Assembly: GCA_038030265.1 (NCBI GenBank)
Contig: CM075941.1
Span: forward strand, 42,842,164-42,906,163
DNA length: 64,000 bases
From: Corythucha ciliata
Lineage: Eukaryota > Arthropoda > Insecta > Hemiptera > Tingidae
Direction of reading: 5' to 3'
Shown: one piece after another, positions 1-12,639 of the stretch
How positions within the stretch are numbered: the stretch's first letter is position 1
Layout of the letters: each line of letters begins with the position of its first letter
Notes under the pieces: model-generated
Database searches by the model: none
What the model was told of the DNA's origin: nothing
The model's input: only the letters and a program-made list of their open reading frames with translations
Position numbers and translations under genes: made by a program

Positions 1-345
1 TGTTCAATCAGTTTATTGAATTCCTTAACGTTGAATGTATATCGTGGAGGTGTTTATAACGGAAAGAGAGTGCAGCGGTTGACGACGGGATGTGAATGGT
101 GCGGAGGGGGGAAGAGGGAATTCCCGCTAGCACGCGGTTACTCGCTGAGACTGTCATGTATTGTACTGGAATTCCTCCCTTTTCTTAAACGAAGTTTAAA
201 ATTCCACGTCGCTAGCTCAAAACCAGCGACGCGGCACTCCGAGTTGACGGAGACGTTTGAATACAAGGCGCTCCGTCTTCAACAAGAAGACTCCGACTCG
301 AAACTCGAGGAGGCTTTATCGAGTCCCCCCCAAGAGGCTCCATCA
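1..345. other. Unassigned sequence
   Basis: A plus-strand frame is open over positions 16-399, but its product resembles no family I know and it runs into the short-period repeat that follows. I see no splice signals or motif that support a gene. Confidence 0.3.
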
Positions 346-700
346 CTGTTGGCACGAAACTGGCTTTTGAAGGATCCAAAACACAGAATAGGCATTTAAA
401 GAAGTCAAATACGAAATTGGCTTTTGAAGGAGGCAGAACGCGTAATTAGTAATTTTATGAACCGAAACAAGAAATTAACTTTCGAAAGAGTCATAACATG
501 AGATTGGCTTTTCAAGGGGCCAAAACACGAAATTGGCTTTTGAAGGAGCCAAAACTCATAATTAGCATATTTGATGGAGCCAAAACACGAAGTTGACTTT
601 TGAAGGAGCCAAGACACGAAATTTCCTTTTGTAGGAGCCGAAATAGGGACTTGGCATTTGGAGGAGCCGAAACACGAATTTGGCTTCCGGAGGATCCTAA
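346..700 (+). repeat. Short-period degenerate repeat, family B (about 30 bp)
   Basis: About eleven diverged copies of a unit close to ACGAAATTGGCTTTTGAAGG followed by AGCCAAAAC. The same design recurs at 10,560-11,060 and, reversed, at 44,640-44,800. The frames that stay open through it on both strands are by-products of the periodicity. Confidence 0.8.
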
Positions 701-1085
701 ACGATGTAGGAGAGGCCTAAAGGGGTTTTCTCCTGATGCTATAGCTTTGGTGTGGGCCCCTGCTCCGCAGATAATGTCTGGTGATCTCAGAAGTGTCGTC
801 TCCTGGATCATAAAAAACGTTCTGTGCAGGTGCCAGACGCGTTCAAATGATCCGGTTTTTTCATACGGTGGGCTCCCGGACAGTTATTATTTCGAAACAA
901 TCTATTTTTCTTCACGAGGTCCTTCAAGCTACCAGGATGAACCCTATTTTGAAAGAAGTACCTTTTAGGTTGCTTAACGAGAAAAGCAAAGGACCACAGG
1001 ATCCTGAGCTGAAAAGAAGAAATACTGTCCTTCCAAAAGAAGGATCTCTGGTCACCGTACGTATAGCCAGCCCGTGATCAAGAGG
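701..1085. other. Unassigned sequence
   Basis: Short open frames exist on both strands but none carries a recognisable domain. Nothing else is seen. Confidence 0.3.
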
Positions 1086-1129
1086 TGGACAGCCACGCAC
1101 GGATCCAGAGTCATGGGAGGGGGGGCGCA

Positions 1130-1770
1130 CGTCTTGAGAAAAAGTGCTCGTTTGCGAATGAAATTCAGAAAAGGATATTTTGCGGCTAAGACTATTATAG
1201 GAAAAACACCCATTCACGGCTAAAATTGAGAAACAGCGCTGATTCACCTTAAACTTGAGAAATTAATCTCTTCAATCGCGGTTAAAATTTATAAAACACA
1301 CCCATTTCAAGGTTTCCGATGCAACGTCCGCCGGGTCATAATTAATGAAATTCGCTAACTTGCGGATTATGTGGACCTTTTCACTACTAAAATTTTAAAG
1401 GGGGAAACAATTCTCAAAGCAGAATTGGTAAAAAGCACTAATTTGCGAATAAAATTGAGGGAAACCGCATTGGCAAAATTGTGGCTAAAATTAATAAATA
1501 GCGTCCATTTAGCGTCAAATTTAAGAAAAACTGATGTTTTGCGGCTGAAATTGATAGATCGCACCAATTCGTGGTTAGGCGATGCCGCCAGTGCTGGCCG
1601 TAATTGAAATAGCAAATTAAAAAATGCGTTATTTCACGGTTTTTTGAGACCTTTTCACGGCCAAAATGAACAAAACGGGCTAGTTCGTGATAGGATTGAG
1701 AAGAATCACTCAGTTTCAGCCAAAATTGAGGAAAAACTTCAATTCGAGGCCAAAAAATTGTGCTTATTCC
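1130..1770 (+). repeat. Family A satellite array (29-31 bp unit)
   Basis: Diverged tandem units built on GCTAATTCGCGGCTAAAATT then GAGAAAAAC, many with substitutions and small indels. It is preceded at 1,090-1,135 by a G-rich stretch containing ACGGATCC, which looks like the end of a CAGTGGCGGATCC-type MITE. This is the first of many arrays of this family in the window. Confidence 0.8.
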
Positions 1771-2399
1771 CCTAGAGAAAAACTGGATCCTCGCCTGTAG
1801 GCAGCTTCACTGGCGAAAATGTCAGATGCACTGTTGCCTTTTTGCGCAGGCTTATAACAGGATCTGGATGTTAGAATCACGTCAATTCACGGTCATCAGA
1901 GACTAAATTTGCGCAGAAACTGCTACTAATACGTCAAAAAATAAATATCCGCTGGACAACTTTCGTTTGTAGCGTTCCATTTCGAATTTTATGTCGAAAA
2001 AAGAATAACTCCCCCCCCCCCACCTATGGAAAGTGATATTTTTGGAGCTAAACTTTAAATTTTAGACCTGAGACGGTAAACGAAGCTGGCATTTCTTCTC
2101 GCACCCGCCATATATCTGACTGGCACATCGGGCTAAACACGGTTTGAACTAGCCAAAACCCACAAAATTGTGCCGGTTCAAGTGGGCAAATACAACGCGA
2201 ATTTATATGGTTCTCTAATACCGAGCGAAATCCCGTAGAAAATTGGCGTTTTCTTTTAGTGAGCCAGAATCACGTCTATGGTTTATGACAGTGAAAAATT
2301 CACGCAATTGTAACGTTTTTGAAGAGAGAAAACCCCGCGAAGCAAGCCAAGCCAAGCTCAAAACACGCAAAATCGGGGTTTTGTTGAGCTTGAAATAAT
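1771..2399. other. Unassigned AT-rich sequence with a C11 run
   Basis: No coding potential or clear repeat structure, apart from a poly-C run near 2,011 and faint family D units near 2,220-2,390. Confidence 0.3.
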
Positions 2400-3795
2400 G
2401 GTTTTTAGCGATTTAATACGAAAAATTAATTGATTTTTCGAAAAATGCCAGTTTTTTTTGGCAAAAAGCTTGCCTTTTTGAAAAATTCCACATTTTCTTG
2501 AAAATGGCTGATTTGTAGAAAAATTACTGATTTTTAGAAAAATTGCAATTTTTGAACAAAAATGGCAGTTTTTCAACAAAAAATGGTAGATTTTGAACAA
2601 AAATGGCAAATTTGGAACAAAAATGGCAAATTTTGAACAAAAATGGTAGATTTTGAACAAAAATGGCAGATCTTTGAACACAAATGGAGAACTTTGAACA
2701 AAAACGGCAGATTTTGAACAAAAATGGCAGATTTTGAACAAAAGTGGCACATTCTGAATAGAAATGGACAATTTGAAACAAAAGTGGCACATTCTGAATA
2801 GAAATGGACAATTTTGAACAAAAATGGCTAAAAAATTGGTGCAACAAGTTACCAAATTTATGCGAAAAATGGCAGATTCAGAGAAAAATTACTGATTTGA
2901 GAAAAATGACAGATTTTGAAAAAAAAAAAAACAGTTTTTGAAAAGGGCGGGAAAAATCTAAAAATCTGTAAATGATGAAAATAGTTGGTGATTAATGAAA
3001 AAAAAAAAATGATTTTTCGAATAATGCCAGTTTTTTGGCAAAAAGGTTGTCATTTTGAAAAATTCCACAATTTCTGGAAAATCGCTTATTTGAAGAAAAA
3101 TGAGTAATTTAAAAAAAAATTGCAATTTTTGATCAAAAATGGCTGATTTTGAACAGAAATAGACAATTTTGAACAAAATGGCAGATTTTGAACAGAAATG
3201 GACAATTTTGAACAAAAATGGGTGCAACAAATTGTTGATTCAGAGACCATTGCCCGATTGTTTGAGAAAAAACTGATTTAGAGAAAAAGTACTGATTAGA
3301 GAAAAATTGAAAATTTATTAAAAAATTACTGAAAATGGCCGATTTTGTGCAAAAATCTGCAAAAACCCTGATTTTTCGAAAAATGCCAGATTTTTGGCAA
3401 AAAAGCTTGTCTTTTTGAAAAATTTCATATTTTCTAAAAAATTGGCTGATTTGTAGAAAAATTTCATATTTTCTAAAAAATTGGCTGATTTGTAGAAAAA
3501 TCTTTGATTTTTAGAAAAATTGCAATTTTTGAACAAAAATGGCAGATTTTGAACAAAAATGGCAGATTTTGAACAAAAATGGCAGATTTTGAACAAAAAT
3601 GGAAGATTTTGAACAGAAATGGCAGATTTTGAGTAGAAATGGACAATTTCGAACAAAAATGGTTAGAAATGGGTGCAAAAAATTGCTAAATTTATGCGAA
3701 AAATGTCAGATTCAGAGAGCTATACTCGACTGTTTGAGAAAAAACTGATTTAGAGAAAAATTGCTGATTTAGAGCGAAAATGGTTGATTTTTCGG
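2400..3795 (+). repeat. Family C satellite with higher-order structure (20-bp unit)
   Basis: The basic unit is close to TTTTGAACAAAAATGGCAGA (20 bp), cleanest at 2,540-2,830 and 3,520-3,660. Three larger blocks (about 2,430-2,990, 3,010-3,300 and 3,370-3,795) each run in the same order: a GATTTTTCGAAAAATGCCAG start, a GGCAAAAAGCTTG segment, a TTTCTAGAAAATGGCTGATT-like segment, a run of 20-bp units, and a closing GGTGCAACAA-like segment. The Phe/Cys-rich minus-strand frames here come from the repeat. Confidence 0.85.
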
Positions 3796-4139
3796 TACCA
3801 GTCACTTAGCTGTAGCTTTGAATTTTCCATATTTCTAGCCTCCAATTAGTTCTTTTCCAAAATCTACAGAGTTTTGTTTCTAGTGGATTCCTTGATAATG
3901 GAGTGGGTGATTCTGTTGTTAGTTTCCCGAAAAAAAAAAAAAAAGTGATATTAATAAAATGTTTGATGAGGTCGGCGTGTTGAGTCGACAAAATGTCGCG
4001 AATTCGCGATGGAATGAGGTCGCTGTGGATTTTTTAAAAGCCCTAAAGGTAGTCGATAATATAGTTAGCAATAATTGACATTATCAGGCCACCATAAGGA
4101 GTTAAACTCTAAACGCGCGTCGGAGCTGGCACGCACTTT
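3796..4139. other. Unassigned spacer
   Basis: Low-complexity AT-rich DNA with a poly-A run near 3,931. No gene or clear repeat seen. Confidence 0.3.
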
Positions 4140-4930
4140 GGAACCTGCAAAATCGTTTTTTTTTGTTGTTGTTTTTTTCGTGAGCCGGATCCACGAAAAT
4201 GTTTTACGCTGTGAATAATCGGCAAAATTGGATTTTCAGTGAGCAAAATCCGAGATTTTTTTTTTTTGTGAGGCAAACCAGCTAAAATCGGATTTTAGTG
4301 CGCAAAATCAGTTTAACTCGGTCTCACAATTTCGGTCATCACGCAAAAAATTGGATTGTTAGCAACAGAAATCCATGAAATTGAATTTTCAATTTACAAA
4401 ATGTGTTTTTTTTTTTTGCTAGAAAAAAAACCACAATTTTCTTTTTTCTTTTTAGTTAGCAAAATCCAGTTTGAATTAGTTGAGTGAGTCGAACCTGCGA
4501 AAATGAGATTTTAGTGCAAAAAATCAGCAAAATCGGGCTCCAAATTAAGGCGACCCGGTTTGTCAGCAACAAACATACGCGAATTTTTGATTTTTTGTGA
4601 AAAAAAGGTTGGCAAAAATGTGTTGTTTTGTTCTTAGTGAAAAAAATCCCCAAATTGGTTTAGTGTTTCTGTTAGCCAGATCAGGGAAGATGTTTGAGGT
4701 TTTTTTGTTTTTTGTTTTTTTGCAAGAAAAATCGGTAAAAGTGGTGCCTTAGTGGTCGAAATCTGAAATGTTTGTTGCTTAGTGAGGCAGAGCTGCGATA
4801 ATGGTATTGTAGTGTAATGGTGTTGTAAGTGCTAAATTAGGTTTTCACCACAATAAATAACCAGCGAAATTGGTGTATTAGTGAGTGAAATTTGGGGAAT
4901 TGGTTGTGTGACTGAGCGAGTCCACAGAAA
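4140..4930 (+). repeat. Family D degenerate repeat (about 32-36 bp)
   Basis: Repeated variants of GCGAAATTGGATTTTAGTGA followed by GCAAAATC, with several expanded poly-T tracts. A related stretch occurs at 47,210-47,930. Confidence 0.7.
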
Positions 4931-4959
4931 GTTTTAAAAATTAAAAATGTGGCAGTAGT

Positions 4960-5008
4960 GTCACAACTGCCCACACCCCTGCCCCTCGCTGGCTACGCCC
5001 ATGAGTCC
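4960..5008 (-). mobile_element. Probable terminus of a GGGCGTAGCCAG-type MITE
   Basis: On the minus strand this reads CATGGGCGTAGCCAGCGAGG followed by GGCAGGGG. Similar short ends occur at 46,842 (CAGGGGCGTAGCCA), 36,765 and 54,104. It closes the repeat block that starts near 1,090, so the whole 1.09-5.0 kb stretch may once have been one element filled with satellite. No flanking duplication was found to prove this. Confidence 0.4.
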
Positions 5009-5640
5009 GTGCAGACATTGGACAAACAGCTGTCCAATGGACGAGCTCTAGAGAAGCTCATCGTGACTGAAGCTTCCGCTTCTCCCAAAGTTTGACCTTT
5101 TAGATCCTCCTTAGACTACGAGTGCAAACTAACCCCCCCCCCCCCACATCTTTTATCTTCACAATGGGAGTGAAATATCCCGCGATTTAGAGTTCGTCGT
5201 TCCCTTTATAAATCGCCGTGTTTCCAATTGGACTCATATTATATACGGCTCAGCCGCCGTATAGTATGTGCGCTGAGCAACAGGCTGACTAACTCTTTTC
5301 TGTCAGAGGACTGTAAAGAGGACCCGGAATTTCGATCGGTAACGAGCATTAATCTATTCCAATCCAATCGATTCTTAGTGTTAAACTCTTGTAAATCCGC
5401 CCGGTAATAACCTGTGGGCTTCGTCTTTTAACAACAAAAACTCCCCTCTACCATCAACGCTCGTGTTCGAAAAAACTTATCCTCGTCAAGCTGAAACCTT
5501 GTAGACTATAAATTTATATCCCCGAGGATGAACAAAACAGTAAATAATCGCCTCTAATATTCCGTTATTATGGCACTTAAAAAACCAACAACAACACAAC
5601 AGTATTGGGCGAACCAGGTTTTGTGTCCAATTAAAAGGTA

Positions 5641-5658
5641 GAGAGAGAGAGAGAGAGA
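5641..5658. repeat. (GA)n microsatellite
   Basis: Uninterrupted GA repeat of about nine units. Confidence 0.9.
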
Positions 5659-7022
5659 AAAAACCTTCGCACCTGTGATGTATCTGATTGTCAAGTTTAA
5701 TTAGAGAATAAATGGGACTTCTCGCTGGGAAACTTGTAAACGTTTGGGGTGACGGGAACAAGAAAATGGTAGCATCACTGTTGTGGAGTGGAGGGGGGTT
5801 GCAGATCAAGTGAATTAAAGGGACCTGAAGAATTTAATACCCACACACACACACGCGCCACTTGTCCAGCTTTGAAGGAGACAAATTTTTATTCTCGCAT
5901 CCCCCCCCCCCCGGCCAACCATGAACCAGCAGCTATTTTCTATCCGGTCGCTGGTTAATTGATGGGAGAACTTTAAAGAGAATTGGCGTGAAAAACTATC
6001 ACACAAAATTCCTTCTCCCCGTATACTCCGTTAATTCCGTTCTCCAAGTCAACTTCGTCGCTTTGAACGTTACTGGGGGAAAATGCTGTACACACCGCAT
6101 TCGATTGTGCGCGGATTATCCGGATGTTGTTAGCGCACTGGTGGTCGGTGGTGGCGGGGTGGGGGGAAGGTCCTCAATAGTTGGCAAAACCACCGTCACC
6201 CTTTTCTGTAATCACGATTTCTCAAATGTGATGATGCTTTGGTAATCTCACGAATCCCAGCCATTGTTGGAGGTTGATAGGATGATAGGGTTGTGTGTTT
6301 ACTCGCACAGTATCCGTCGACTCTAGCCTAACCAAACCTGCTTTACTACTTCTCTGTGAGCGGGAATGGTTTCATATGTCATATGTTTCGTGCTATGGAA
6401 TAGTTGGGGGGGGGGCGGAGGTTGGATTAGAGGGTTTGATTATCTCAATAGTTTGTTGGGTTGAGGAGGAATATAAAGGGAAATTGTTACAGAGTGCGGA
6501 TAAGCGTGTAAACCGGGCGATGTTGGTGGTGAAGGCTATATTTTCACGACAAAGCGTGTACTGTTAATGGTTTAGCCAACATTATTGTTAATGAGACTGT
6601 TTTTTCTTCGTTTTAATATCAACGACGGTAGGAGGGGGGCATGGGGTTGTTAAAATCGGATTTCAAGATCCCAGAATAACACAAACATTAACAAAGTTTT
6701 TTAAAAAGAAAATTGCTCGGATTCATTCTCATTAAGATAAGCAGCTTTTCAAGCAATTGAACAAAACGACGGAATTGGATCGTGGTGGGGGTTGGGGGGC
6801 TGAGGCATTGGAAGAAGTTATTGCAATTGAATCATTCTAACGAAACGACACACGTCAAACAAACCCCGTGGATTGTTAATTAAATCCACTCCTCACCCCC
6901 CCCCCCTAGCTCCTACATAGAACTAATTAGAATAAGTTTTACCGTCTGAGATTTTAATGAGAGTTCACACCTCAAAACACTTTCCGCGGTGAGATAATTA
7001 TTCATGCGGCTGAGACAGAGAC

Positions 7023-7039
7023 AGAGAGAGAGAGAGAGA
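7023..7039. repeat. (AG)n microsatellite
   Basis: Uninterrupted AG repeat of about eight units, preceded by GAGACAGAGAC. Confidence 0.9.
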
Positions 7040-8943
7040 TAGACGCTACCTAGCTGCTTAACATTTCCGCTAATTTTACCACCCGGTTTCGCGAAAACGA
7101 GCGCCGCAAGTTTCAAGTTATTATAAAGGCGGCGCATTTCCTGCACATCCCCGACCCCCTTTGCCACCATCCGCAAGCGATCAGCAATGCGGAGAGCGTA
7201 AATTTCGTTTTACAGGCTTCTATTGTTTAATTTACTTTATTCCGCGCGCAATAAAACTGAACGATTTCATGTCTGTGACGTAACTTTAAATTCTACGATC
7301 TTAAAATCAACAAAATAATGTTTACTCTTTTGAACCTCTGACGCTCTGAAATGCTATGGTAAAGGTTGCAATTTATTATTTATAAAGTACTCTAGGACAG
7401 TTGTCCATCTAACTCTCATCATTCACGCCCATTAGTACAACTTTTCCTTCCTTTTTCAGAGATTGAGAAAGCAGGAGTTAGTACCAGTGGATTGTAAGGT
7501 GGAGGGGGTCTTCGTTCAGTTAGTTTTCGAGTCCGTATGTGTTGGTAGGGGGGGGGGGAGCATAATCAGAATTAACAAACCGTCCCTTTTCTCTGAGTGC
7601 TTTTGTGGGTTTTGGAGAGAGGAAAGTTGCAGGTTGACAACCATCCACACGACAAACACACACAAACCAACCCTCCCCCTCCCACTACACAGCACACTGT
7701 TCTTGTTACGAACAGAATCAACTCAGTAGACCCCCACCCACCAACACGACACCATCTTGCCATCGTAAGATGAAGAAGGAGCTAATGGGTTTCAGCAGTT
7801 AGCATATAAATGAATCACAAATTAGAGTTAATATATCGTTTTGTCGTCCCGTTTTTTTTGCGTGCGTGATAAAATGAGCGCACGATTCCCCCATATAACG
7901 ACAAAAAAAAGACTCGAGAGAAACAATTTCCTTTTAAATTATTTTGGGAAAAATATTGAAAAGTTCGAATACGAAAGTTGAATACGAATCAAAAGGCATC
8001 TCCCCCTCTCCCTCCCCCACACATTCTATCCATTTTGCACTACATCCCGACATAATATAAGTCTTGACTTTCAAACAAAAGGACTCCCCACCCCCTTTTT
8101 AACCCTCGCTAACCATTACATATTAAAATGTGGGCTCAAGGGGTTGTGTGTATAGAAGACGGGCAGGGTGTTATCTGCGGTTATATTCCCTCTCCCCCAC
8201 CGTCTCCGGACCATTTGAGCTCAAAACAAAAGGGTTTAAACATGATGTGCGGGGGAGAGGTGGGGACAGTGGGCTCTGTCTCTTCTCTTCACAACGACAT
8301 TTTGAGCTGGGTTGAGCAGATGTTGTTATCATTGTTGACGGGAATGAAAAAAAAAAAAAGATGATATTTGAGGTGGATGCGGAAGGGGGTGCACATGCGG
8401 TCGCCAATTGTATAAATCGGTTTTAATCTTGTTAAGAGATGAAGCTTTTTTGGAAGGGAAGGGTGAGACACTGGTGGGGAGGGAAGGGTGGACAAAATTA
8501 GTCATTTGGCCCGCTATATGTTTCTTAAAGCTTAGTACACACTGAGACTCTTTGAGTCGATTCATTGTTGCGACTCAGAGTCCGGGATGCGTAGATTCAT
8601 GTTCCGATTCATACTTGATTCAACTTTGGAACAAAGAATCGTGTCCACACATGTTTCATATCTCTTAATGCCCGCAGTTTCTATGAAAACTTGAAATTTC
8701 GCTCTGGCCGCTGGCGGTTGGGAAGAGTGAATATTTTTATTTATTCATATGCACATTCCTATCAAGGTCTTGCATTCCTACCCCAGAAATAATAAATTTC
8801 GATACGGTAACTTGGTGAAATTAGAATATTTTTAGAAATTGTATCTCTTCCCTTCCTCTCATTAAACTAACATTGTTTGTGTCTCGTCCACCAGAAAGGC
8901 AGAAACGGGCCACGCTGAAAGAAACATCACTTAGGCCCGTGGC

Positions 8944-9339
8944 CAGTGGCGGATCCACCATTTTATCAAGGGGGGGGGGGGGTCGAAGCAAAATTTTTTT
9001 CCTCCCTGGTAGGAGGGGGGAGGGGAGGGATTGCACACCGCCAGTCAAACAGAAAGATATAGTAGCCACTTCTCCTGATTTTTCGGGTTTCTTTTCCTGG
9101 AAGAATGAAATAAAAATCTTCGGTTGGGGGGGGGGGGTCCTTTACCCAGCCAGTGGTTTCATATGAATTTTCCCGCTTCTTTATTTGAAGTGATGTGATA
9201 ACTGTCGATTCACATTTATAATTGCATTCATTTTCTTACCTCTATTTTTCATTTTTTGTATTTCTTTCTTATTTTATACTATTATTCTGACCTTAAGGGG
9301 GGGTTTGTCCCCCAACCCCCCACCGTGGATCGGCCACTA
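8944..9339. mobile_element. hAT-type MITE with CAGTGGCGGATCC ends
   Basis: The left end reads CAGTGGCGGATCCACC and the right end GTGGATCGGCCACTA, which is an imperfect inverted copy. The flanks CCCGTGGC (8,936-8,943) and CCCGTGGG (9,340-9,347) match at 7 of 8 bases, as expected for the 8-bp target duplication of hAT elements. The interior of about 396 bp has no coding potential and is rich in G/C runs. Class assignment rests on termini and duplication length only. Confidence 0.7.
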
Positions 9340-9347
9340 CCCGTGGG

Positions 9348-10559
9348 CTATCTCGACCAGGGCGAACTGGGGAAATGGCGATCAGTCGGACACTCATAAG
9401 AGCGGTTGTAGGGGAGGGGGTTTGCGGATTGTGAAAAACGCCCAGAGGTTCATACAATTTTAGCCTGGGGAGACCGCCTGGGAGAATACTGTGCCGAGCA
9501 GTTCAGTTCTCATGCTCATGGGGAAGAAGCGTTTCTCATGAGGGACGGATGATGCAGTGAGGAAATAGACAATGAAGATGAAGGACTGCCAGACACATGC
9601 AACACCGGGTTACCGGCCCGTTCGTGACTGTCAGCGGATGTACTGACTGCCCACGGTGTGGACCACGCGAAAGTGGGCGTTGTCAGGTGAGACTGTGGGT
9701 GGCGGACGGGTACTCTGAAAAGAGAATAGAGTTTCACTCTGCATTGGCATTCCAAGTACGACAATGAATACTGGACTGGATGTGAAACTGGAAGTTGATG
9801 CCGGAACTTGAGAGAATTGAACTGGAGGGACCCAGGAATCAGGATTCGAGTTTTTTATCGTGCTTGCCAATCCTTGGGCATACGTGGTGAATCGACGTGC
9901 TGAAATTTTGTTGGATAGCTGGGACGCGCTGCTTGTTGAGGAGGAGGGATTCCAACTTGTTAGCGATGATCAGTATAAAGTGGGCAGTGGAAAATAATAT
10001 ATGCATGGCTGTTTAGGTTTGGTTTGAATTGCAAGGGCACGTATCAAAATCACGGGGCTTGCAAAAGCTCTTTGTATGTCCTCTATGAATTCGAGAGTTT
10101 GCTCACTACTCCACAACACAATAAACTCGGGAGCAAAAATTAGAACTCAATAGTTCTGTTCCAACGAGAACGAGGTGTTTCGAATATGTTGATGTTTGAT
10201 GGGTACTGAGGCAAGGACATATACTTTGGAGGAGGGTGATGGCTATATCGCGTCGCGGCGCGTGACATACTCCACAAGCTACCAGCAAGTGGCGGAGGAA
10301 CGCGCCTAATCACTTTTCTAAGCCCCCCTCCCTGCAAGTCCTCCAAAACTGACTTTTATCACTCAAGAACGTACTGAGGACGTAGCAAGGATGGGCTTTT
10401 TGCCCCTCCCGCCCTCCATACTTGGTTAACCTTTCGAAATTGGTTGTTAAATGTGCGAAACCGATAAATGAAGGTTTTAATGGGCCCCGAACCGGAAACT
10501 TTCGTTCTTAAAAGAGCCAAGTATGCGGAATTAAATGTTTAAAAAGTCCAAACCCAGAT
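9348..10559. other. Unassigned region with moderate coding-like composition
   Basis: Minus-strand frames of about 80 codons overlap across 9,516-9,870, with Ser/Pro-rich products that I cannot assign. They could be a decayed transposon ORF or chance. The rest of the stretch shows no gene. Confidence 0.25.
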
Positions 10560-11060
10560 GAATTTTGGTTCCCAAGGAGCCGAATTCACCAAAATTGTTT
10601 TTGAAGTAGCCGAGACCACGAATTCGTATTTTAAGAGCAAACGTCGTGACATTTGGGTGTCTTCAGGCGCTGGACTCCTCAAAATTACGTCCTATAAAAA
10701 AAAAAGGCAAGCCCACGAAATCGGTTTTTGAGAGCCAGTACCCATGGAATTTGGTTCTGGGGGGGGGGGGCGGTTCAAAGTTTGACTCATAAAAACAAAT
10801 ATATTGAAAAATCGCGTCGTTGACTCTTCTATAGGAATGTCATTTTGTGGAATCGGAATTCGGCGTCTGAAAATCCCACAGGTTTGGAGCCTCGAATAGT
10901 CGATTTCGTGGGCCTGGCTCTTTAATGGACAACATTTCGTGGATTGCACACGTGATATGAAAATCACCTAGATTGTGAAAACACAAATTGCGATTTCGGC
11001 TCCTTCAAAACAGTTACAGCAGTTTGGATTCTCGAACCCAAAGCGTTTTGACTCCTCAAA
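10560..11060 (+). repeat. Family B degenerate repeat
   Basis: Diverged copies of the unit described at 346-700, with a poly-G run near 10,760. Further single units appear near 11,400-11,440. Confidence 0.6.
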
Positions 11061-11116
11061 AACCAAGATTTCTTGGATTTGGAGCTGTGTCCAACGTGTG
11101 ATCGGAAAATGCGAGC

Positions 11117-11325
11117 GGGAAACGCGGGCGGGCGTTTTCTTTATTTTTGTTCAGGATTGACGTCACCTTTGCAAAATCAGATGATTTTGATTTGAAAAGA
11201 ACGCTTTTTGGGCAACTCCAGTCAGTTTGGGACATTTCAAAATGGCAAACCAAAACCCTAGTATTTCAATCACCGTGGAAACATTTTGATTTTAGAAGAA
11301 ATAAAAATGCCCGCCCGCAATTCCT
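11117..11325. mobile_element. Small element with inverted ends (GCGGGCGGGC)
   Basis: Left arm GGAAACGCGGGCGGGCGTTT and right arm (minus strand) GGAATTGCGGGCGGGCATTT are inverted copies of about 30 bp at roughly 80% identity, about 209 bp apart end to end. There is no coding content. A MITE is the likeliest reading, but no target duplication is clear. Confidence 0.4.
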
Positions 11326-12639
11326 GCTCACGTTGGACGACACAGGACATAAGTGTAAAATATGCAACATTTTGACTTCGAAAAAGAGCCTAACCCGTGA
11401 AATCGATTTTTTGGAGGACCCAACCCCGCGAAATTGGTTTTGAAAGCGCTTTTGGTTTGGTATATGAGTGGCTCTTGCAGAGAGAAAAAACTACGAGCGT
11501 TTAAAATCGACTTGTGCACGAGGTGTATACAAATGTTACTCGAGGTGTGTAACAAAATTGGCAGAGTTCTATGCGATCGAATCGAGCGAATGTCGTTCGA
11601 TACGAGTGTTCAGAGAAGTTTGTTACATTTTTTTTGCCCGGTCCTCGACATGTTTATACGATATTTTGCTTCACAGGTGAGCTGATTTTGGAGGTAACAA
11701 ACTATAGAGATGGTCGCCAAGGCGATTTTTATATTTCTGATGGAGTTCCAAGCTCACCAATTTCTCCTTCGGTTTCACTCGCTATTTCAAATGGTATCAA
11801 CGAAAATAACATCATAGCATGCTGCATAATGTTATAAATAAATTACTCGGTGGTGTTAGTATATTACGATACGAGTGCGGAACGCACTTCATTCCGTTCG
11901 AGTGTGAGAGTTAGCGCACGAGGCGTAGCTGAGTGCCGGTAATCACACGAGTACGGAATGAGAAGTGGCGCATGAGTATCGTACGCCATTTTTCCTACAC
12001 CAAACATTATTATTATTTTAAAAAAAAACACAATTCTGTCACAACACAACACTCGTAAGTCACACTACGTTATCACTATCACTCGTCTGATATTGTTCAT
12101 GCCAGCTACCGATTTGATTGAAGAGGTTCATTGTTTAACACGCCTTTATTTTAACATGGTGGCGACTACCGTAACTGCGGAGCGAGCGTTATTAGCGTCC
12201 GCACGCTCAGCTGCCTTTTACTGTATGTAAGAGGCTGATTCCAAACGGGGTGTAGGAAAAAAAACTTACCGATTTCTCGGGACCACTGGAAAATTACAAT
12301 TAAACAAAAAAACATTTGCTCACAACCTTACAGATGGTTCCCAATTGGCTGTGAATATATTAGTGTTAATCTGATAACGTAACATCTGACGTCAATACTT
12401 TATGCACTTGTGCATTAGAATTCTAATGCACTGGTGAAACAGGTTTTATTTGTCCTACTGTAGTGTTCCAGCCCCGACTCGCCACCGCTGGAAGAAGACT
12501 ACCGGCTAAAACCACCCCCCTTTTCGGCCCAGCTACTCAGGCTATCGGCCATTACCATCATACTAACATAGTCTTTATGTTATGCTCTTGTCTGACTTCT
12601 CTTTGTCTTCTTCTTGTGGTTTACATCCTTAAGTTGGGT
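11326..12639. other. Unassigned region with a small foldback
   Basis: TTTTTCCTACACC at about 11,990-12,002 is repeated inverted as GGTGTAGGAAAAA at about 12,249-12,261, which could frame a roughly 270-bp element. The stretch 11,855-11,985 is also self-complementary around CGATACGAGTGCGGAA and GAGTATCGTACGCC. From about 12,430 on it is probably the 3' untranslated part of the minus-strand LINE that follows. Confidence 0.3.

Larger units (their letters stand above)
5009..8943. other. Long unassigned region with no recognisable gene
   Basis: Nearly 4 kb of AT-rich DNA with frequent poly-C/poly-G runs (for example near 5,133, 5,901, 6,407, 6,896 and 7,549) and two GA microsatellites. A 9-bp-arm hairpin (CATTGGACA / TGTCCAATG) lies at about 5,016-5,040, and an imperfect one around GACTCTTTGAGTCG at about 8,545-8,585. 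No frame longer than about 110 codons occurs and none carries a motif I know. It could be intronic or intergenic. Confidence 0.4.

Noticed and set aside
2358..3656. Minus-strand frames rich in Phe, Cys, Leu and Ile
   Set aside because: They are translations of the 20-bp repeat and exist in several frames at once.
346..3795. Regular short repeats that could suggest a CRISPR array
   Set aside because: There are no unique spacers of constant length; the units are directly adjacent and degenerate, and the context is eukaryotic transposon DNA.
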